Source: Nocardioides sp. (GTDB lineage Bacteria; Actinomycetota; Actinomycetes; Propionibacteriales; Nocardioidaceae). From it: a stretch of 64,000 nt of DNA. Made by a program: the position numbers and the translations under genes. Position 1 is the stretch's first letter; each line of letters begins with the position of its first letter. Below are positions 53,479 through 63,136 of this stretch, one piece after another. The stretch spans positions 142,057 through 206,056 of the forward strand of contig NZ_JASEEQ010000009.1 in the NCBI RefSeq assembly GCF_030019515.1, read 5' to 3'. The notes under the pieces are model-generated. The model worked only from the letters and a program-made list of their open reading frames with translations. It did no database searches and had not been told where the DNA came from.

Positions 53479-54684
53479 CTAACGAGCAGCCGACCAGGTC
53501 CGCAGCCAGATCGTGTGGTCGGCCTCGGCGAGCTTGGCCAGGGCGTCCTCGGGCAGCGGGTCGAGGGTGTCGGTGACGACGTACCCCTGCTGGCCCCGGG
53601 TCGAGAGGTACTGCCCGGTGATGTTGGCGTTCGCGTCGGCCAGCAGGTCGTTGACGCTCGCGAGCACGCCGGGGACGTTGTCGTGGAGGAAGCCGATCCG
53701 ATGGCCGACCTCCAGCTCGGGGGCCTGGACCGTCGGCAGGTTCACGGCCAGCTCGGTGCGCCCCTGTCGGGTGAAGGCGGCGAGCTTGCCGGAGACGAAG
53801 TGGCCGATCTCCTCCTGCGCCTCCTGGGTCGAGCCGCCGACGTGCGGGGTGAGGATCACGTTGTCCAGGCCCCGCAGCACCGACTCGAACGGGTCGCCCT
53901 GGGCCTTCGGCTCGATCGGGAACACGTCGATGGCCGCGCCCGCGATGTGCCCCGAGAGGACCTGCTCGCGCAGCGCGACGTCGTCGACCACCATGCCGCG
54001 CGAGGCGTTGATGAACAGGCTGCGCGGCTTCATCTTCGCGAACTCCTCGGCGCCGAACAGTCCGGCGTTGCCGGGCCGGCCGTCGACGTGGATGCTGACG
54101 ACGTCCGCCTCGGCGAGCAGCTCGTCGAGGCTGCGCATCCGCTGGGCGTTGCCGTGCGCGAGCCGGTCGGCGGTGTCGAAGAAGATCACCCGCAGGCCGA
54201 GCGCCTCGGCGACGTTCGACAGCTGGGTGCCGATGTTGCCGTAGCCGACGATGCCCAGGGTCCGCCCACGCACCTCGTGGCTGCCCTTCGCGGACTTGTC
54301 CCACACGCCCTCGTGCATGCGCTGGGTCTTCTCCGGGAGCCGGCGGCCGAGCGCGATGATCTCGCCGATCACGAGCTCCACGACGCTGCGGGTGTTGGAG
54401 TACGGCGCGTTGAACACCGCGACGCCGCGCCGGCCGGCCGCCGACAGGTCGACCTGGTTGATGCCGATGCAGAAGCAGCCGACCGCCATCAGGTCGGTGG
54501 CGGCCTCGAGCGCGGGCGCAGTGAGGTGGGTGTTCGAGCGGATGCCCAGCAGCGACACCCCCGGCAGCTCTTTGATCAGCTCGGCCTCGGAGAGGGAGCG
54601 CGTCCGCAGCTCGACGTCGAAGCCGTGGCCCTCGAGGATCTCGACGGCGGCCGGATGGATGTTCTCGAGCAGCAGCACCTTCAC
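53479..54684 (-). CDS. serA: D-3-phosphoglycerate dehydrogenase
   Basis: 401 aa. First step of serine synthesis. NAD site GIVGYGNIGTQLSNVAEALG, substrate Arg and catalytic pair in SRGMVVDD and LTPHVGGSTQEAQEEIG (catalytic His), and a C-terminal ACT domain (about 325-400: RIGFLHDNVPGVLASVNDLL). Length and layout fit the E. coli-type SerA without the ASB domain. ATG 54684. Confidence 0.93.
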   Translation of the reverse strand: MKVLLLENIHPAAVEILEGHGFDVELRTRSLSEAELIKELPGVSLLGIRSNTHLTAPALEAATDLMAVGCFCIGINQVDLSAAGRRGVAVFNAPYSNTRSVVELVIGEIIALGRRLPEKTQRMHEGVWDKSAKGSHEVRGRTLGIVGYGNIGTQLSNVAEALGLRVIFFDTADRLAHGNAQRMRSLDELLAEADVVSIHVDGRPGNAGLFGAEEFAKMKPRSLFINASRGMVVDDVALREQVLSGHIAGAAIDVFPIEPKAQGDPFESVLRGLDNVILTPHVGGSTQEAQEEIGHFVSGKLAAFTRQGRTELAVNLPTVQAPELEVGHRIGFLHDNVPGVLASVNDLLADANANITGQYLSTRGQQGYVVTDTLDPLPEDALAKLAEADHTIWLRTWSAAR

Positions 54685-54848
54685 GACTCACCAGCCTAGG
54701 TCGGCGACCGACCGATCCCGAACCGGCTCCGCAGGGTGGGACGCCGCGACGTCTCGCAGGCACCGGGAGGTGACATCCCGATCACACCTCGAGCCGACGC
54801 GGGTCGTTTCGCCACGGTCGACCTGCGGCCCCGGCATAGTTGCCCGGC

Positions 54849-57587
54849 ATGGGACCACGCCGGCGGATCGCCGCCGCAGCACTCGCGGCGCTCGCCGCCA
54901 CCGCCGTCACCACCGCCACGCTCAGCACCCCGGGCCTCGCTGCCGCGCCGGGCAGCGCAGCTGCCGGTGACGCCGACGGCGCCCGGGCGGGCGGGTCCCA
55001 CGTCGGCTCCTGGCGGGTGGCGGACCTCGGCCGCGGGCGGTACGTCGTCTCCTGGCGCTCGCCGTCCGCGTTCCCGCTCGGCGCCGACCGGCCGACCGTC
55101 GCCGGCCCGGCCGACGCGGTCGTCGGCACGCCGGAGCTCGCGGCCGACGGGCGCACGGTGCGGGCGGTGGTGACCTCCCCGACCCGGCCCGACCCCGCCG
55201 ACTTCGACGTACTGCTCTCCGGGGACCGGCTCGACGCCCGCGGCGACGACCGCTACCGCGCCGCCGTCACCCCGGCCAGGGGGCTGGACCTGCCCGGCAC
55301 GGTGACCCTGCCGGTCGACCCCGCGACGCCGGGGCCGTACGACGTGGTGTCCAGCGACTACGAGCTCGATCCCGTGAAGCTGGCCGGGATGCCGGTGCCG
55401 GTCGAGATGGTCGGCCACGTGGTGGAGCCCGCGGCCGACGCCGCCACGGGCCCGCGCCCGCTGGTGCTGTTCCTGCACGGGCGGCACAGCGTCTGCTACG
55501 ACCCGGCCGACGACAACGCGTTCGGTGACTGGCCCTGCCGGCCGCCGTTCCAGGAGATCCCGAGCCAGCTGGGCTACGACTACATCCAGCAGGTGCTCGC
55601 CTCCCAGGGCTTCGCCACCGTCTCGGTGCGGGTCAACGGGATCAACGGCCAGGACTGGCGGCTCGCCGACGGCGGCGCCGACGCCCGCGCCGACATCGTC
55701 GAGCGCCACCTCGACCACTGGGCCACCGTCGCCGCCGACCACCAGGTCGACCTCGGCCGGGTCGTGCTCGTCGGGCACAGCCGCGGCGGCGAGGGCGTCG
55801 ACCGCGCCTCGATCCAGATCCCGCTGACCGCGCCGTACCGGATCGTCGGCCAGGTGCTGATCGCGCCGACGGACTTCGGCGCGCAGACCGCGGCGTACGT
55901 CCCGACCGTCACCCTGCTGCCCTCCTGCGACGGCGACGTGAGCGACCTCCAGGGTCAGAAGTTCACCGACACGGCCCGCGACCTGGTCGCGGGCGACACC
56001 TCGCTCAAGAGCTCGGTGCTGGTGATGGGCGCCAACCACAACTTCTTCAACACCGAGTGGACGCCCGGCCTCGCGCAGGCACCCGCGTGGGACGACTGGG
56101 GCGGCGACCCGAGGGGCACCTGCGGCAGGCGCGACCCGGACCGGCTCTCGCCGGCGGAGCAGCAGGCGGTCGGCACGGCGTACGTGGCCGGCGCGGTGCA
56201 CCTGTTCGCCGACGACGAGCAGGACCTGCTGCCGCTCTTCGACGGGTCGCGGGCCCGGGTCGCCTCGACCGGCGACGCCCAGGTCCTCAGCCACGCCATC
56301 GGCGGCGGCCGCGACGAGCGCGCCCCCGGCCTCGGCGTGGACCGGGCCCTGCCCGAGGGCGCGAGCACCCGGCTGTGCCAGGGCGTCAGCTCCTTCGGGC
56401 GGGTCTCCTCGTGCGCCAGCGGCAACGGGTACGCCGGGATCCGGCCGCACTGGCCCGAGGCGTACGAGCGGGTCCCCACCCGCACGTTCTTCGAGATGTC
56501 GTGGACCGCGCCCGGCCAGACCGGCGGGCTGCTGCTCGACCAGCCGCTCGACCTCGGCGCCGGACGCCTGGAGCTGCGGACCATCGTCGACCCCGAGGCC
56601 GGCCCGGCCGACCTGCAGGTGCGGATCACCGACGCCGACGGCGCCAGCGCCCTGCTCGCCCCGGCCGACGGCGCCCTGCCGGCGATCGACGGCGGCACCG
56701 AGATCGAGAAGTACTGGGCGCAGACGCTCTCCGTCGACCCCTCCGGCGCCACCGGCGTCGACCTCACCCGGATCGTGCGGGTCGACCTGGTCAGCGCCAG
56801 CGACCGGGGCCGGGTCTGGGTCGCCGACCTGGCCGCCGCGCCGGCGACGCTGGCGGCGGTGCCCGACCTGCGGCTGCCGACCGTCGACGTCGGCAGCCTG
56901 CGGATCGCCGAGGGCGACGGCCGGGCCCCGGTGACGGCGTACCTCCCCGTCGCCGTGGTGGGTGAGCTCACCCGGCCGGCGCGGCTCGTGGTCATGACGG
57001 CCGGCCAGGCGCGCGGCTCGGTCCAGCGCTTCGCGCTCGACCTCGCGCCGGGCCAGACCTCCGCGCAGATCCCCGTCATCTACCAGCCCGACCGGGCCGA
57101 CGACTACCGGGCCGCGATCACCACCGTCGTGGTGTGGGCGACGCGCAACGTGATGACCGACGGGTACGTCGGCCGGCTGACCGTCCTCGACGACGACCCG
57201 ACGCCCCGGACGACCGTGCAGCCGGTCACCCGCAGCGTCAGCGAGGGCGAGTCGGCACGGTGGCGGATCTCCATGGAGACGGGCGTCGACTACGAGCTGT
57301 TCGTCAGCGGCCAGGTGGTGCGCGGGCCGCGGCCGCAGGTGAGCGTCGGCGACGTCGGCACCCGCTGGGTCGAGCAGCACCTCGGCCCCGCCGCCGATCC
57401 GGACCGGGCGCTGTGGACCTTCCGGCCGATGGTCTTCGAGCGGCTGCGGGCCGGGGTCCGCGGCATCGAGGTGGCGATCCCGGTGCGCCGCGACGGCGTC
57501 GCCGAGTCCCGCGAGTCGCTCACGCTCAAGGTCCGCGTCGGCAGGCGGGGGTACACCAGGACCGTGTGGGTGCGGCCCTCGTCCTGA
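54849..57587 (+). CDS. Large secreted alpha/beta-hydrolase-like protein
   Basis: 912 aa. Signal peptide RRRIAAAALAALAATAVTTA. An alpha/beta hydrolase domain runs from about 200: PRPLVLFLHGRHSVCYDP, the nucleophile elbow VGHSRGGEGVDR, and a His in MGANHNFFNTEW. Cys pairs suggest disulfides. The C-terminal ~350 residues are beta-rich, including SVSEGESARWRISMETGVDY like a Calx-beta segment. CATAGT 9 bp before ATG 54849 is a -10 for a leaderless transcript; TTG 54840 is in frame. Substrate unknown. Confidence 0.8.
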   Translation: MGPRRRIAAAALAALAATAVTTATLSTPGLAAAPGSAAAGDADGARAGGSHVGSWRVADLGRGRYVVSWRSPSAFPLGADRPTVAGPADAVVGTPELAADGRTVRAVVTSPTRPDPADFDVLLSGDRLDARGDDRYRAAVTPARGLDLPGTVTLPVDPATPGPYDVVSSDYELDPVKLAGMPVPVEMVGHVVEPAADAATGPRPLVLFLHGRHSVCYDPADDNAFGDWPCRPPFQEIPSQLGYDYIQQVLASQGFATVSVRVNGINGQDWRLADGGADARADIVERHLDHWATVAADHQVDLGRVVLVGHSRGGEGVDRASIQIPLTAPYRIVGQVLIAPTDFGAQTAAYVPTVTLLPSCDGDVSDLQGQKFTDTARDLVAGDTSLKSSVLVMGANHNFFNTEWTPGLAQAPAWDDWGGDPRGTCGRRDPDRLSPAEQQAVGTAYVAGAVHLFADDEQDLLPLFDGSRARVASTGDAQVLSHAIGGGRDERAPGLGVDRALPEGASTRLCQGVSSFGRVSSCASGNGYAGIRPHWPEAYERVPTRTFFEMSWTAPGQTGGLLLDQPLDLGAGRLELRTIVDPEAGPADLQVRITDADGASALLAPADGALPAIDGGTEIEKYWAQTLSVDPSGATGVDLTRIVRVDLVSASDRGRVWVADLAAAPATLAAVPDLRLPTVDVGSLRIAEGDGRAPVTAYLPVAVVGELTRPARLVVMTAGQARGSVQRFALDLAPGQTSAQIPVIYQPDRADDYRAAITTVVVWATRNVMTDGYVGRLTVLDDDPTPRTTVQPVTRSVSEGESARWRISMETGVDYELFVSGQVVRGPRPQVSVGDVGTRWVEQHLGPAADPDRALWTFRPMVFERLRAGVRGIEVAIPVRRDGVAESRESLTLKVRVGRRGYTRTVWVRPSS

Positions 57588-57601
57588 GGGGTCGGGGTGG
57601 C

Positions 57602-57676
57602 GGTTTCCCCGGCCGGCCGGGGAAACCGGCACTTGTCAGCCGAAACTTCACCCGACAAGTGCAGGCTTTGGCTGAC
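57602..57676. repeat. Structured intergenic repeat, copy B
   Basis: Hairpin 1 at 57602-57627 (centre GGCCGGCC), hairpin 2 GCACTTGTC (57629-57637) with GACAAGTGC (57654-57662) enclosing AGCCGAAACTTCACCC, then a TTTGGCTGACAGG tail. It lies between the 3' ends of two convergent genes. Confidence 0.92.
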
Positions 57677-57796
57677 AGGTCCGGCTCGTCGGTGTCCGGT
57701 GACTGACACGCCGACCGCAACCACCCCGTGTGGCGACCGACCCAAGAGCGATCCGGCGACCCCGCGCGGCGCCGAAGTCGATCCGGCGAGGCGCGG

Positions 57797-59152
57797 CTAG
57801 ACCTGCGGGATGCCGGCGAGCGCCGCGGTGAGGTCCGCGTCGGACAGCGGGTCGTCCTCGAGACGGCCCGCGAGGAAGGTCTCGTAGGCGCCCAGCTCGA
57901 GCAGGCCGTGCCCGGAGAGCCCGACGACGATCACCGGCTCCGCCCCGGACTCGGCCGCGGCGAGGGCCTCGCGGCGGGCCTGGGCCAGGGCGTGCGAGGA
58001 CTCCGGTGCGGCGACGATGCCCTGGGTGCGGGCGAACTCCAGGCCGGCCTCGAAGCACTCGCTCTGGTGCAGCGCGGTGGCCTCGATCAGGCCCTCGTGC
58101 ACCGCGTGCGAGACCAGCGGCGCCATGCCGTGGTAGCGCAGCCCGCCCGCGTGGATCGGGGACGGCACGAAGTCGTGGCCGAGCGTGTACATCTTCATCA
58201 GCGGCGTGAGCCCCGCGGTGTCGCCGAAGTCGTAGCGGTACTCGCCCCGGGTGAGCGTGGGGCACGACGTGGGCTCGACCGCCAGGATCCGCGGGCTCTG
58301 GGTGCCGGCCAGCTTCTCCCGCAGGAACGGGAAGGCGAGGCCCGCGAAGTTCGACCCGCCGCCGGCGCAGCCGACGACGAGGTCGGCGCCGGACTCGCCG
58401 GCCTTCGCCAGCTGGCGCAGCGTCTCCTCGCCGATCACGGTCTGGTGCAGCAGCACGTGGTTGAGCACCGAGCCGAGGGAGTACTTGGTCGTCTCGTCCT
58501 GCGCGGCGACCTCGACCGCCTCGGAGATCGCGATCCCCAGCGACCCCGGGTGACCCTCGGCGAACGCCTTGCCGGACTCCGTGAGCCGGCTCGGCGAGCG
58601 GTGCACGGTGCCGCCGAAGACCTCGATCAGGGTGCGCCGCTGCGGCTTGGAGTCGTACGACGCCCCGACCTGCCAGACCTCGCACTCGAGGCCGAACAGT
58701 GAGCAGGCGTAGGCCAGCGCGGTGCCCCACTGGCCGGCCCCGGTCTCGGTGGTCAGCCGGCGCACCCCGTGCAGGGAGTTGTAGTAGACCTGCGGCACCG
58801 AGGTGTTGGTCTTGTGCGAGCCGGCCGGCGAGACCCCCTCGTACTTGTAGTAGATCCGGGCCGACGTCCCGAGCTTCTGCTCCCAGCGGCGCGCCCGGTA
58901 GAGCGGGCTGGGCCGGTACTGGCGGTAGACGTCGCGCACCGGGCCGGGGATCTCGACGTACCGCTCGCCGCTGACCTCCTGCAGGATCAGCTCCATCGGG
59001 AACAGCGGCGCCAGGTCGTCGGGCCCGACCGGCTCGTGGGTGCCGGGGTGGAGCGGCGGCGGGGGCGGCGTCGGCAGGTCGGCCACGATGTTGTACCAGT
59101 GGGTGACCTGCTCGGACTCGTCCAGTGTGAACATGACCTGGTCGTCGCTCAT
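57797..59152 (-). CDS. trpB: Tryptophan synthase beta chain, TrpB2 type
   Basis: 451 aa PLP enzyme. The PLP Lys is K114 in [11 protein letters not shown]; the phosphate loop is [24 protein letters not shown] is near the C-terminus. The long N-terminal extension and [20 protein letters not shown] mark the TrpB2 (COG1350) group, which works without TrpA or does serine/phosphoserine chemistry. It is alone, not in a trp operon, which fits that. ATG 59152 (MSDDQVMF) preferred over an upstream ATG. Confidence 0.9.
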   Translation of the reverse strand: MSDDQVMFTLDESEQVTHWYNIVADLPTPPPPPLHPGTHEPVGPDDLAPLFPMELILQEVSGERYVEIPGPVRDVYRQYRPSPLYRARRWEQKLGTSARIYYKYEGVSPAGSHKTNTSVPQVYYNSLHGVRRLTTETGAGQWGTALAYACSLFGLECEVWQVGASYDSKPQRRTLIEVFGGTVHRSPSRLTESGKAFAEGHPGSLGIAISEAVEVAAQDETTKYSLGSVLNHVLLHQTVIGEETLRQLAKAGESGADLVVGCAGGGSNFAGLAFPFLREKLAGTQSPRILAVEPTSCPTLTRGEYRYDFGDTAGLTPLMKMYTLGHDFVPSPIHAGGLRYHGMAPLVSHAVHEGLIEATALHQSECFEAGLEFARTQGIVAAPESSHALAQARREALAAAESGAEPVIVVGLSGHGLLELGAYETFLAGRLEDDPLSDADLTAALAGIPQV

Positions 59153-59238
59153 GGCGGCAGCGTAGCGATCCCGCACCCCGCCCGCCGGTGCTCTCCGGCG
59201 GCCGAGACGCGGGCCACACCGGGCCCGCGGACGGTTGG

Positions 59239-59495
59239 TCAGTCGCCCTTCACGTCGAGGATCGGACGCAGCGTGTGCCGCACCTCGACCAGGTCGGCAG
59301 CGTCGGCCAGCGCCCGGTCGATGTCCTCGTACGCCGCCGGGAAGTCGTCGACGAACGGGCGTCGGGCATCAGCGCGAGGTGCGGGTGGATGTACGGCATC
59401 GTCGCCGTGGCCATCGCCTGCTCGCGGGTGCCCTGCTCGAGGATCGGAGCCCAGCTGATGAGCTTCTGGCTGATCTGCTCCCTGGTCCTTCCCCT
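59239..59495 (-). pseudogene. rtcB: RtcB RNA ligase remnant: both ends kept, centre lost
   Basis: Reading the minus strand from 59495, GRTREQISQKLISWAPILEQ then GTREQAMATATMPYIHPHLA then LMPDA matches the N-terminus of RtcB. At about 59358-59364 the frame shifts and the next codons read [20 protein letters not shown] then [17 protein letters not shown] and a stop, the RtcB C-terminus. Some 300 residues with the catalytic Cys/His metal ligands are gone. The start is replaced by CTGCTGCCG repeats (59510-59545). Not functional. Confidence 0.8.
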
Positions 59496-59603
59496 GCGTC
59501 GGCGCCGGCCGGTCTGCCGCTGCTGCTGCCGCTGCTGCCGCTGCAGGCTAGGTGCCCGGAAAGGCGTTGCACACTCGGATCGCCGCGTGCGTCACTGGCG
59601 GAT

Positions 59604-60314
59604 GTGACCCCGACCGTCCCGACCGTCGATGCCTTCCGGGCCCTGGCGCGCAGCTCGTGCTCGCGCTGGACGACGCTGCACTTTCGGCACCGGGCGACGC
59701 TGGTCGAGGACGGCGTCGAGGCCTGGCTGCGACGGCCGGGCCGGCTGCTCGTGCGGACGCCCGATGGCCAGGAGCACCGCGTCGTGGAGCGCGCGGGCGG
59801 CGGCCGGGCGATCGGGCTGGCGGTCACGTCCGGCGGCCCTGACCCCGCTGCGGTCCCCGGCGTGCAGCCGGCTCCGCCACCCGGGGCCGACGTCTCGGCG
59901 TACGGCGAGGATGACCCGATGTGGGTCAACTACCGCTGGGTGGCCGCGTTGAACCCCGTCGAGCTCAGCCACCACGTGGCCGTGGCCCGGCTACGGGCCG
60001 ACGAGGTCTTCGGTCGGCAGGCATGGCGGGCGGACCTGCGGGCACTGCCGGGCTACGACCCGCGCTGTGGCGGCAACTGCTGTGAGCTGCTCTGGAGCGA
60101 GGCTGGCCGGGTGTGTGAGGTGTCCGATCCGGCCGATGCGTACCACCCGCCCGGCTACGACTACCCCGACCACTACGACGTCGCCCTCGACGTCGCCACC
60201 GGGGTGGTGGTGCGCTGCCTGCCCGTCGGAGGCGACCCGGGCAGCCCCTGGCTGGAGAACGACATCCTCGGGGTCGGCGCCGACCTGGAGGATCGGCTCG
60301 CGGGACCCGGGTGA
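59604..60314 (+). CDS. Hypothetical protein
   Basis: 236 aa, not recognised. An N-terminal beta-rich part (WTTLHFRHRATLVEDGVEAW, GRLLVRTPDGQEHRVVERAG), a central helical segment with ELSHHVAVARLRADEVFGRQ, and a C-terminal part with GYDPRCGGNCCELLWSEAGR, three Cys close together. Acidic overall, no signal peptide or membrane helix. GTG 59604 starts VTPTVPTVDAFRALARSSC. It lies between the rtcB remnant and a convergent M23 peptidase gene. Confidence 0.65.
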   Translation: MTPTVPTVDAFRALARSSCSRWTTLHFRHRATLVEDGVEAWLRRPGRLLVRTPDGQEHRVVERAGGGRAIGLAVTSGGPDPAAVPGVQPAPPPGADVSAYGEDDPMWVNYRWVAALNPVELSHHVAVARLRADEVFGRQAWRADLRALPGYDPRCGGNCCELLWSEAGRVCEVSDPADAYHPPGYDYPDHYDVALDVATGVVVRCLPVGGDPGSPWLENDILGVGADLEDRLAGPG

Positions 60315-60321
60315 GCGCCGG

Positions 60322-61308
60322 TCAGGGATGGACGCCGTGCTCCTCGAGGGCGCGCTCCGGGTCGACGGGGCTGCCGCCGCCGGGGCGCACCTCGAAGTGC
60401 AGGTGTGGCCCGGTGACGTTGCCGGTGGCGCCGACGGCGCCGATCACGGCGCCGGTGCGGACCTGGGCCCCGACCCGGACGTCGGTGCGCGACAGGTGGG
60501 CGTACCAGGTCTCGGTGCCGTCCGGGTGGGTGATCTCGACCTTGTTGCCGTAGGCGCCCGCCCAGGCGACGGACGTGACCGTGCCCGCGGTCGCGGCCCG
60601 CACCGGGGTGCCGGTCGGCGCGGCGAAGTCGAGGCCGGTGTGGGTCGAGGACCATAGCCGGCCGGCCGCCCCGAAGCGGGCGGTCAGGTGGTAGTCGGCG
60701 ACGGGGGTCGTCCAGGGTGCGCCGCCGAACCACTGCATGGTCTGCGAGGTGCTGCGCAGCATCGCCGCGAGCTGGCGGTCGGCCCACAGCGCGTGCTTGA
60801 CCTCCAGCCGCTCCCTGCGCGTCGGCCGGGTCGACGGCTCGGCGGCGGGTGGCGCGGCCTTGCGGGCGGTCGCGGACGCGCGGCTGGGGCCGCGGTCGGC
60901 GTCCTTGGCGGGAGCGCCTGACGGGATGGTCGACTGCCCGGTCGGCTGTCCGGTCGGCTGTCCGGTCGGCTGTCCGGCCGGCTGTCCCGTCGACCGGGCC
61001 GGTTGCGTGGTTTCGGCGGCCACCGCCGGGTACGGCCCACCCGGGTCGGCGGCCGACGCCGTCCGGGTCGGTGCCGCCACGACCGGCGGATCCGCGACCG
61101 CCGTCACCGCGACGTCGTCCGCGGTGGCCAGCGACACGGCCTGGGCGACCGTGATCCCGGCGTACCCGGTGAGGGCTGCCGCGACGAGGAATGAGCCCAC
61201 TCCAGCCCAGGCGTGGAGACGACTCGTCACGGTCGGCACGTGAACACCGGTCGGGCGGGGTCGGGCACGGACTACCTCGAGACGGACGGGGCCTTGCTCC
61301 GCTCCCAT
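60322..61308 (-). CDS. M23-family metallopeptidase (LytM), membrane-anchored
   Basis: 328 aa. One N-terminal helix (GVGSFLVAAALTGYAGITVA), a Pro/Thr/Gln linker with GQPT repeated four times (12-bp repeats at about 60945-60985), and a C-terminal M23 domain: LTARFGAAGRLWSSTHTGLDF has the H..D metal pair and GPHLHFEV the second His pair. Hydrolyses peptidoglycan cross-bridges, or acts as an amidase activator. ATG 61308 is the longest start; a GTG at 61239 (VPTVTSRLHAW) is equally plausible. Confidence 0.85.
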   Translation of the reverse strand: MGAEQGPVRLEVVRARPRPTGVHVPTVTSRLHAWAGVGSFLVAAALTGYAGITVAQAVSLATADDVAVTAVADPPVVAAPTRTASAADPGGPYPAVAAETTQPARSTGQPAGQPTGQPTGQPTGQSTIPSGAPAKDADRGPSRASATARKAAPPAAEPSTRPTRRERLEVKHALWADRQLAAMLRSTSQTMQWFGGAPWTTPVADYHLTARFGAAGRLWSSTHTGLDFAAPTGTPVRAATAGTVTSVAWAGAYGNKVEITHPDGTETWYAHLSRTDVRVGAQVRTGAVIGAVGATGNVTGPHLHFEVRPGGGSPVDPERALEEHGVHP

Positions 61309-61395
61309 CGGCAGGCGGCGCCCGATGCTGAGGGACCGGCCCGTGCCGGCGCTCCGGCAGGCGGCGGGATCGGCCGTCGACCGCCCGACTGGTGG

Positions 61396-61466
61396 GGCAA
61401 AGCCTGCACTTATCGGCCGAAGTTTCGGCCGACATGTGCAGGTTTCCCCGGGTACCCGGGGAAACC
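61396..61466. repeat. Structured intergenic repeat, copy D (opposite orientation)
   Basis: On the plus strand: a GCAAAGCCTGCACTTATCGG-like segment, then CCGAAGTTTCGG with GCACTTATC/GACATGTGC arms (61409-61440), then GGTTTCCCC/GGGGAAACC around GGGTACCC (61441-61466). It is the reverse complement of copies A and B in order. 30 bp past the helicase stop. Confidence 0.9.
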
Positions 61467-61495
61467 GACGCCGGGGCCGCCGAGGGCGGAGGGCC

Positions 61496-63136
61496 CTACG
61501 CCGGCAGGTCCTCCGCGTCCACGATCCGGTAGGCGTAGCCCTGCTCGGCGAGGAAGCGCTGCCGGTTCTGGGCGAACTCGGCGTCGACGGTGTCGCGGGA
61601 CACGATCGTGTAGAAGTGCGCCGTGCGGCCCTCGGTCTTGGGGCGCAGCAGCCGGCCCAGGCGCTGGGCCTCCTCCTGGCGGGAGCCGAATGCGCCGGAC
61701 ACCTGGATCGCGACCTCGGCGGAGGGCAGGTCGATGGAGAAGTTCGCGACCTTGGAGACGACGAGCAGCCCGATCTCGCCGTGCCGGAAGGCTTCGAAGA
61801 GCCGCTGTCGCTCGGCGACCCTCGTCTCGCCCTTGACCACCGGGGCGTCCAGGGCGGCGGCGAGCTCGTCGAGCTGCTCGATGTACTGGCCGATGACCAG
61901 CGTCGGCTGGCCGGGGTGGGCGGCGACCAGCGACTCCACGACGTCGATCTTGTGGTGGGTGCAGGACGCGAGCCGGTAGCGCTCCTCGGGCTCCGCGGTC
62001 GCGTAGGCCAGCCGCTCGGCCGCGGGCAGTGTCACCCGCACCTCGACGCAGTCGGCCGGGGCGATCCAGCCCTGCGCCTCGATGTCCTTCCAGGGCGCGT
62101 CGTACCGCTTGGGCCCGATCAGCGAGAACACGTCGCCCTCACGGCCGTCCTCGCGCACCAGGGTCGCGGTCAGCCCGAGCCGCCGGCGGGCCTGCAGGTT
62201 CGCGGTCATCCGGAAGATCGGGGCCGGCAGCAGGTGCACCTCGTCGTAGACGATCAGGCCCCAGTCCCGGGCGTCGAGCAGCTCGAGGTGGGAGTAGACG
62301 CCCTTCCGCTTCGTCGTCATCACCTGGTACGTCGCGATGGTGACCGGCCGGATCTCCTTGACCGACCCGCTGTACTCGCCGATCTCGTCAGCCGTCAGCG
62401 AGGTACGGCGGATCAGCTCGTTCTTCCACTGCCGCGCCGACACGGTGTTGGTGACCAGGATCAGCGTGGTCGCCTGCGCCTCGGCCATCGCGGCGGCGCC
62501 GACCAGGGTCTTGCCGGCCCCGCAGGGGAGTACGACGACGCCCGACCCGCCGTGCCAGAACGACTCGGCCGCCTCGCGCTGGTAGGCGCGCAGGTGCCAC
62601 GCGGTCTCGTCCAGGGCGATCGGGTGCGCCTCGCCGTCGACGTACCCCGCGTAGTCCTCCGCCGGCCAGCCGAGCTTGAGCAGCGCCTGCTTGAGGTTGC
62701 CCCGCTCGGAGGCGTGCACGACCACGGTGTCCTCGTCGATGCGGGCGCCGAGCATCCCCGCGATCTTCTTCGCGCGCAGCACCTCCTCGAGCACCGGCCG
62801 GTCGGTGCTGACCAGCACCAGCCCGTGCACCGGGTGCTTCTCGAGCCGCAGCCGGCCGTAGCGGGCCATCGTCTCCGCCACGTCGACCAGCAGCGCGTGC
62901 GGAACGGCGTAGCGGCTGTACTCCAGCAGCGTGTCGACGACCTGCTCGGCGTCATGCCCCGCGGCCCGCGCGTTCCACAGGCCGAGCGGGGTGAGCCGGT
63001 AGGTGTGCACGTGCTCGGGCGAGCGCTCCAGCTCGGCGAACGGCGCGATCGCCTTGCGGCAGTCGGTGGCGCGCTCGTGGTCGACCTCGAGCAGCAGGGT
63101 CTTGTCCGACTGGACGATCAGCGGGCCGTCGTTCAT
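61496..63136 (-). CDS. XPB-type DNA repair helicase
   Basis: 546 aa SF2 helicase. N-terminal ~180 residues are the damage-recognition/helicase-associated domain (LIVQSDKTLLLEVDHERATD). Walker A is CGAGKTLVGAAAM (PCGAGKT), box II is DEVH (VYDEVHLLP), GLTATLVREDGREGD is motif III, and SGAFGSRQEEAQRLGRLLRP is motif VI. Bacterial XPB unwinds DNA 3'-5' in vitro. ATG 63136 overlaps the CGNR stop (ATGA). Operon with CGNR and the WYL protein upstream. Confidence 0.93.
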   Translation of the reverse strand: MNDGPLIVQSDKTLLLEVDHERATDCRKAIAPFAELERSPEHVHTYRLTPLGLWNARAAGHDAEQVVDTLLEYSRYAVPHALLVDVAETMARYGRLRLEKHPVHGLVLVSTDRPVLEEVLRAKKIAGMLGARIDEDTVVVHASERGNLKQALLKLGWPAEDYAGYVDGEAHPIALDETAWHLRAYQREAAESFWHGGSGVVVLPCGAGKTLVGAAAMAEAQATTLILVTNTVSARQWKNELIRRTSLTADEIGEYSGSVKEIRPVTIATYQVMTTKRKGVYSHLELLDARDWGLIVYDEVHLLPAPIFRMTANLQARRRLGLTATLVREDGREGDVFSLIGPKRYDAPWKDIEAQGWIAPADCVEVRVTLPAAERLAYATAEPEERYRLASCTHHKIDVVESLVAAHPGQPTLVIGQYIEQLDELAAALDAPVVKGETRVAERQRLFEAFRHGEIGLLVVSKVANFSIDLPSAEVAIQVSGAFGSRQEEAQRLGRLLRPKTEGRTAHFYTIVSRDTVDAEFAQNRQRFLAEQGYAYRIVDAEDLPA

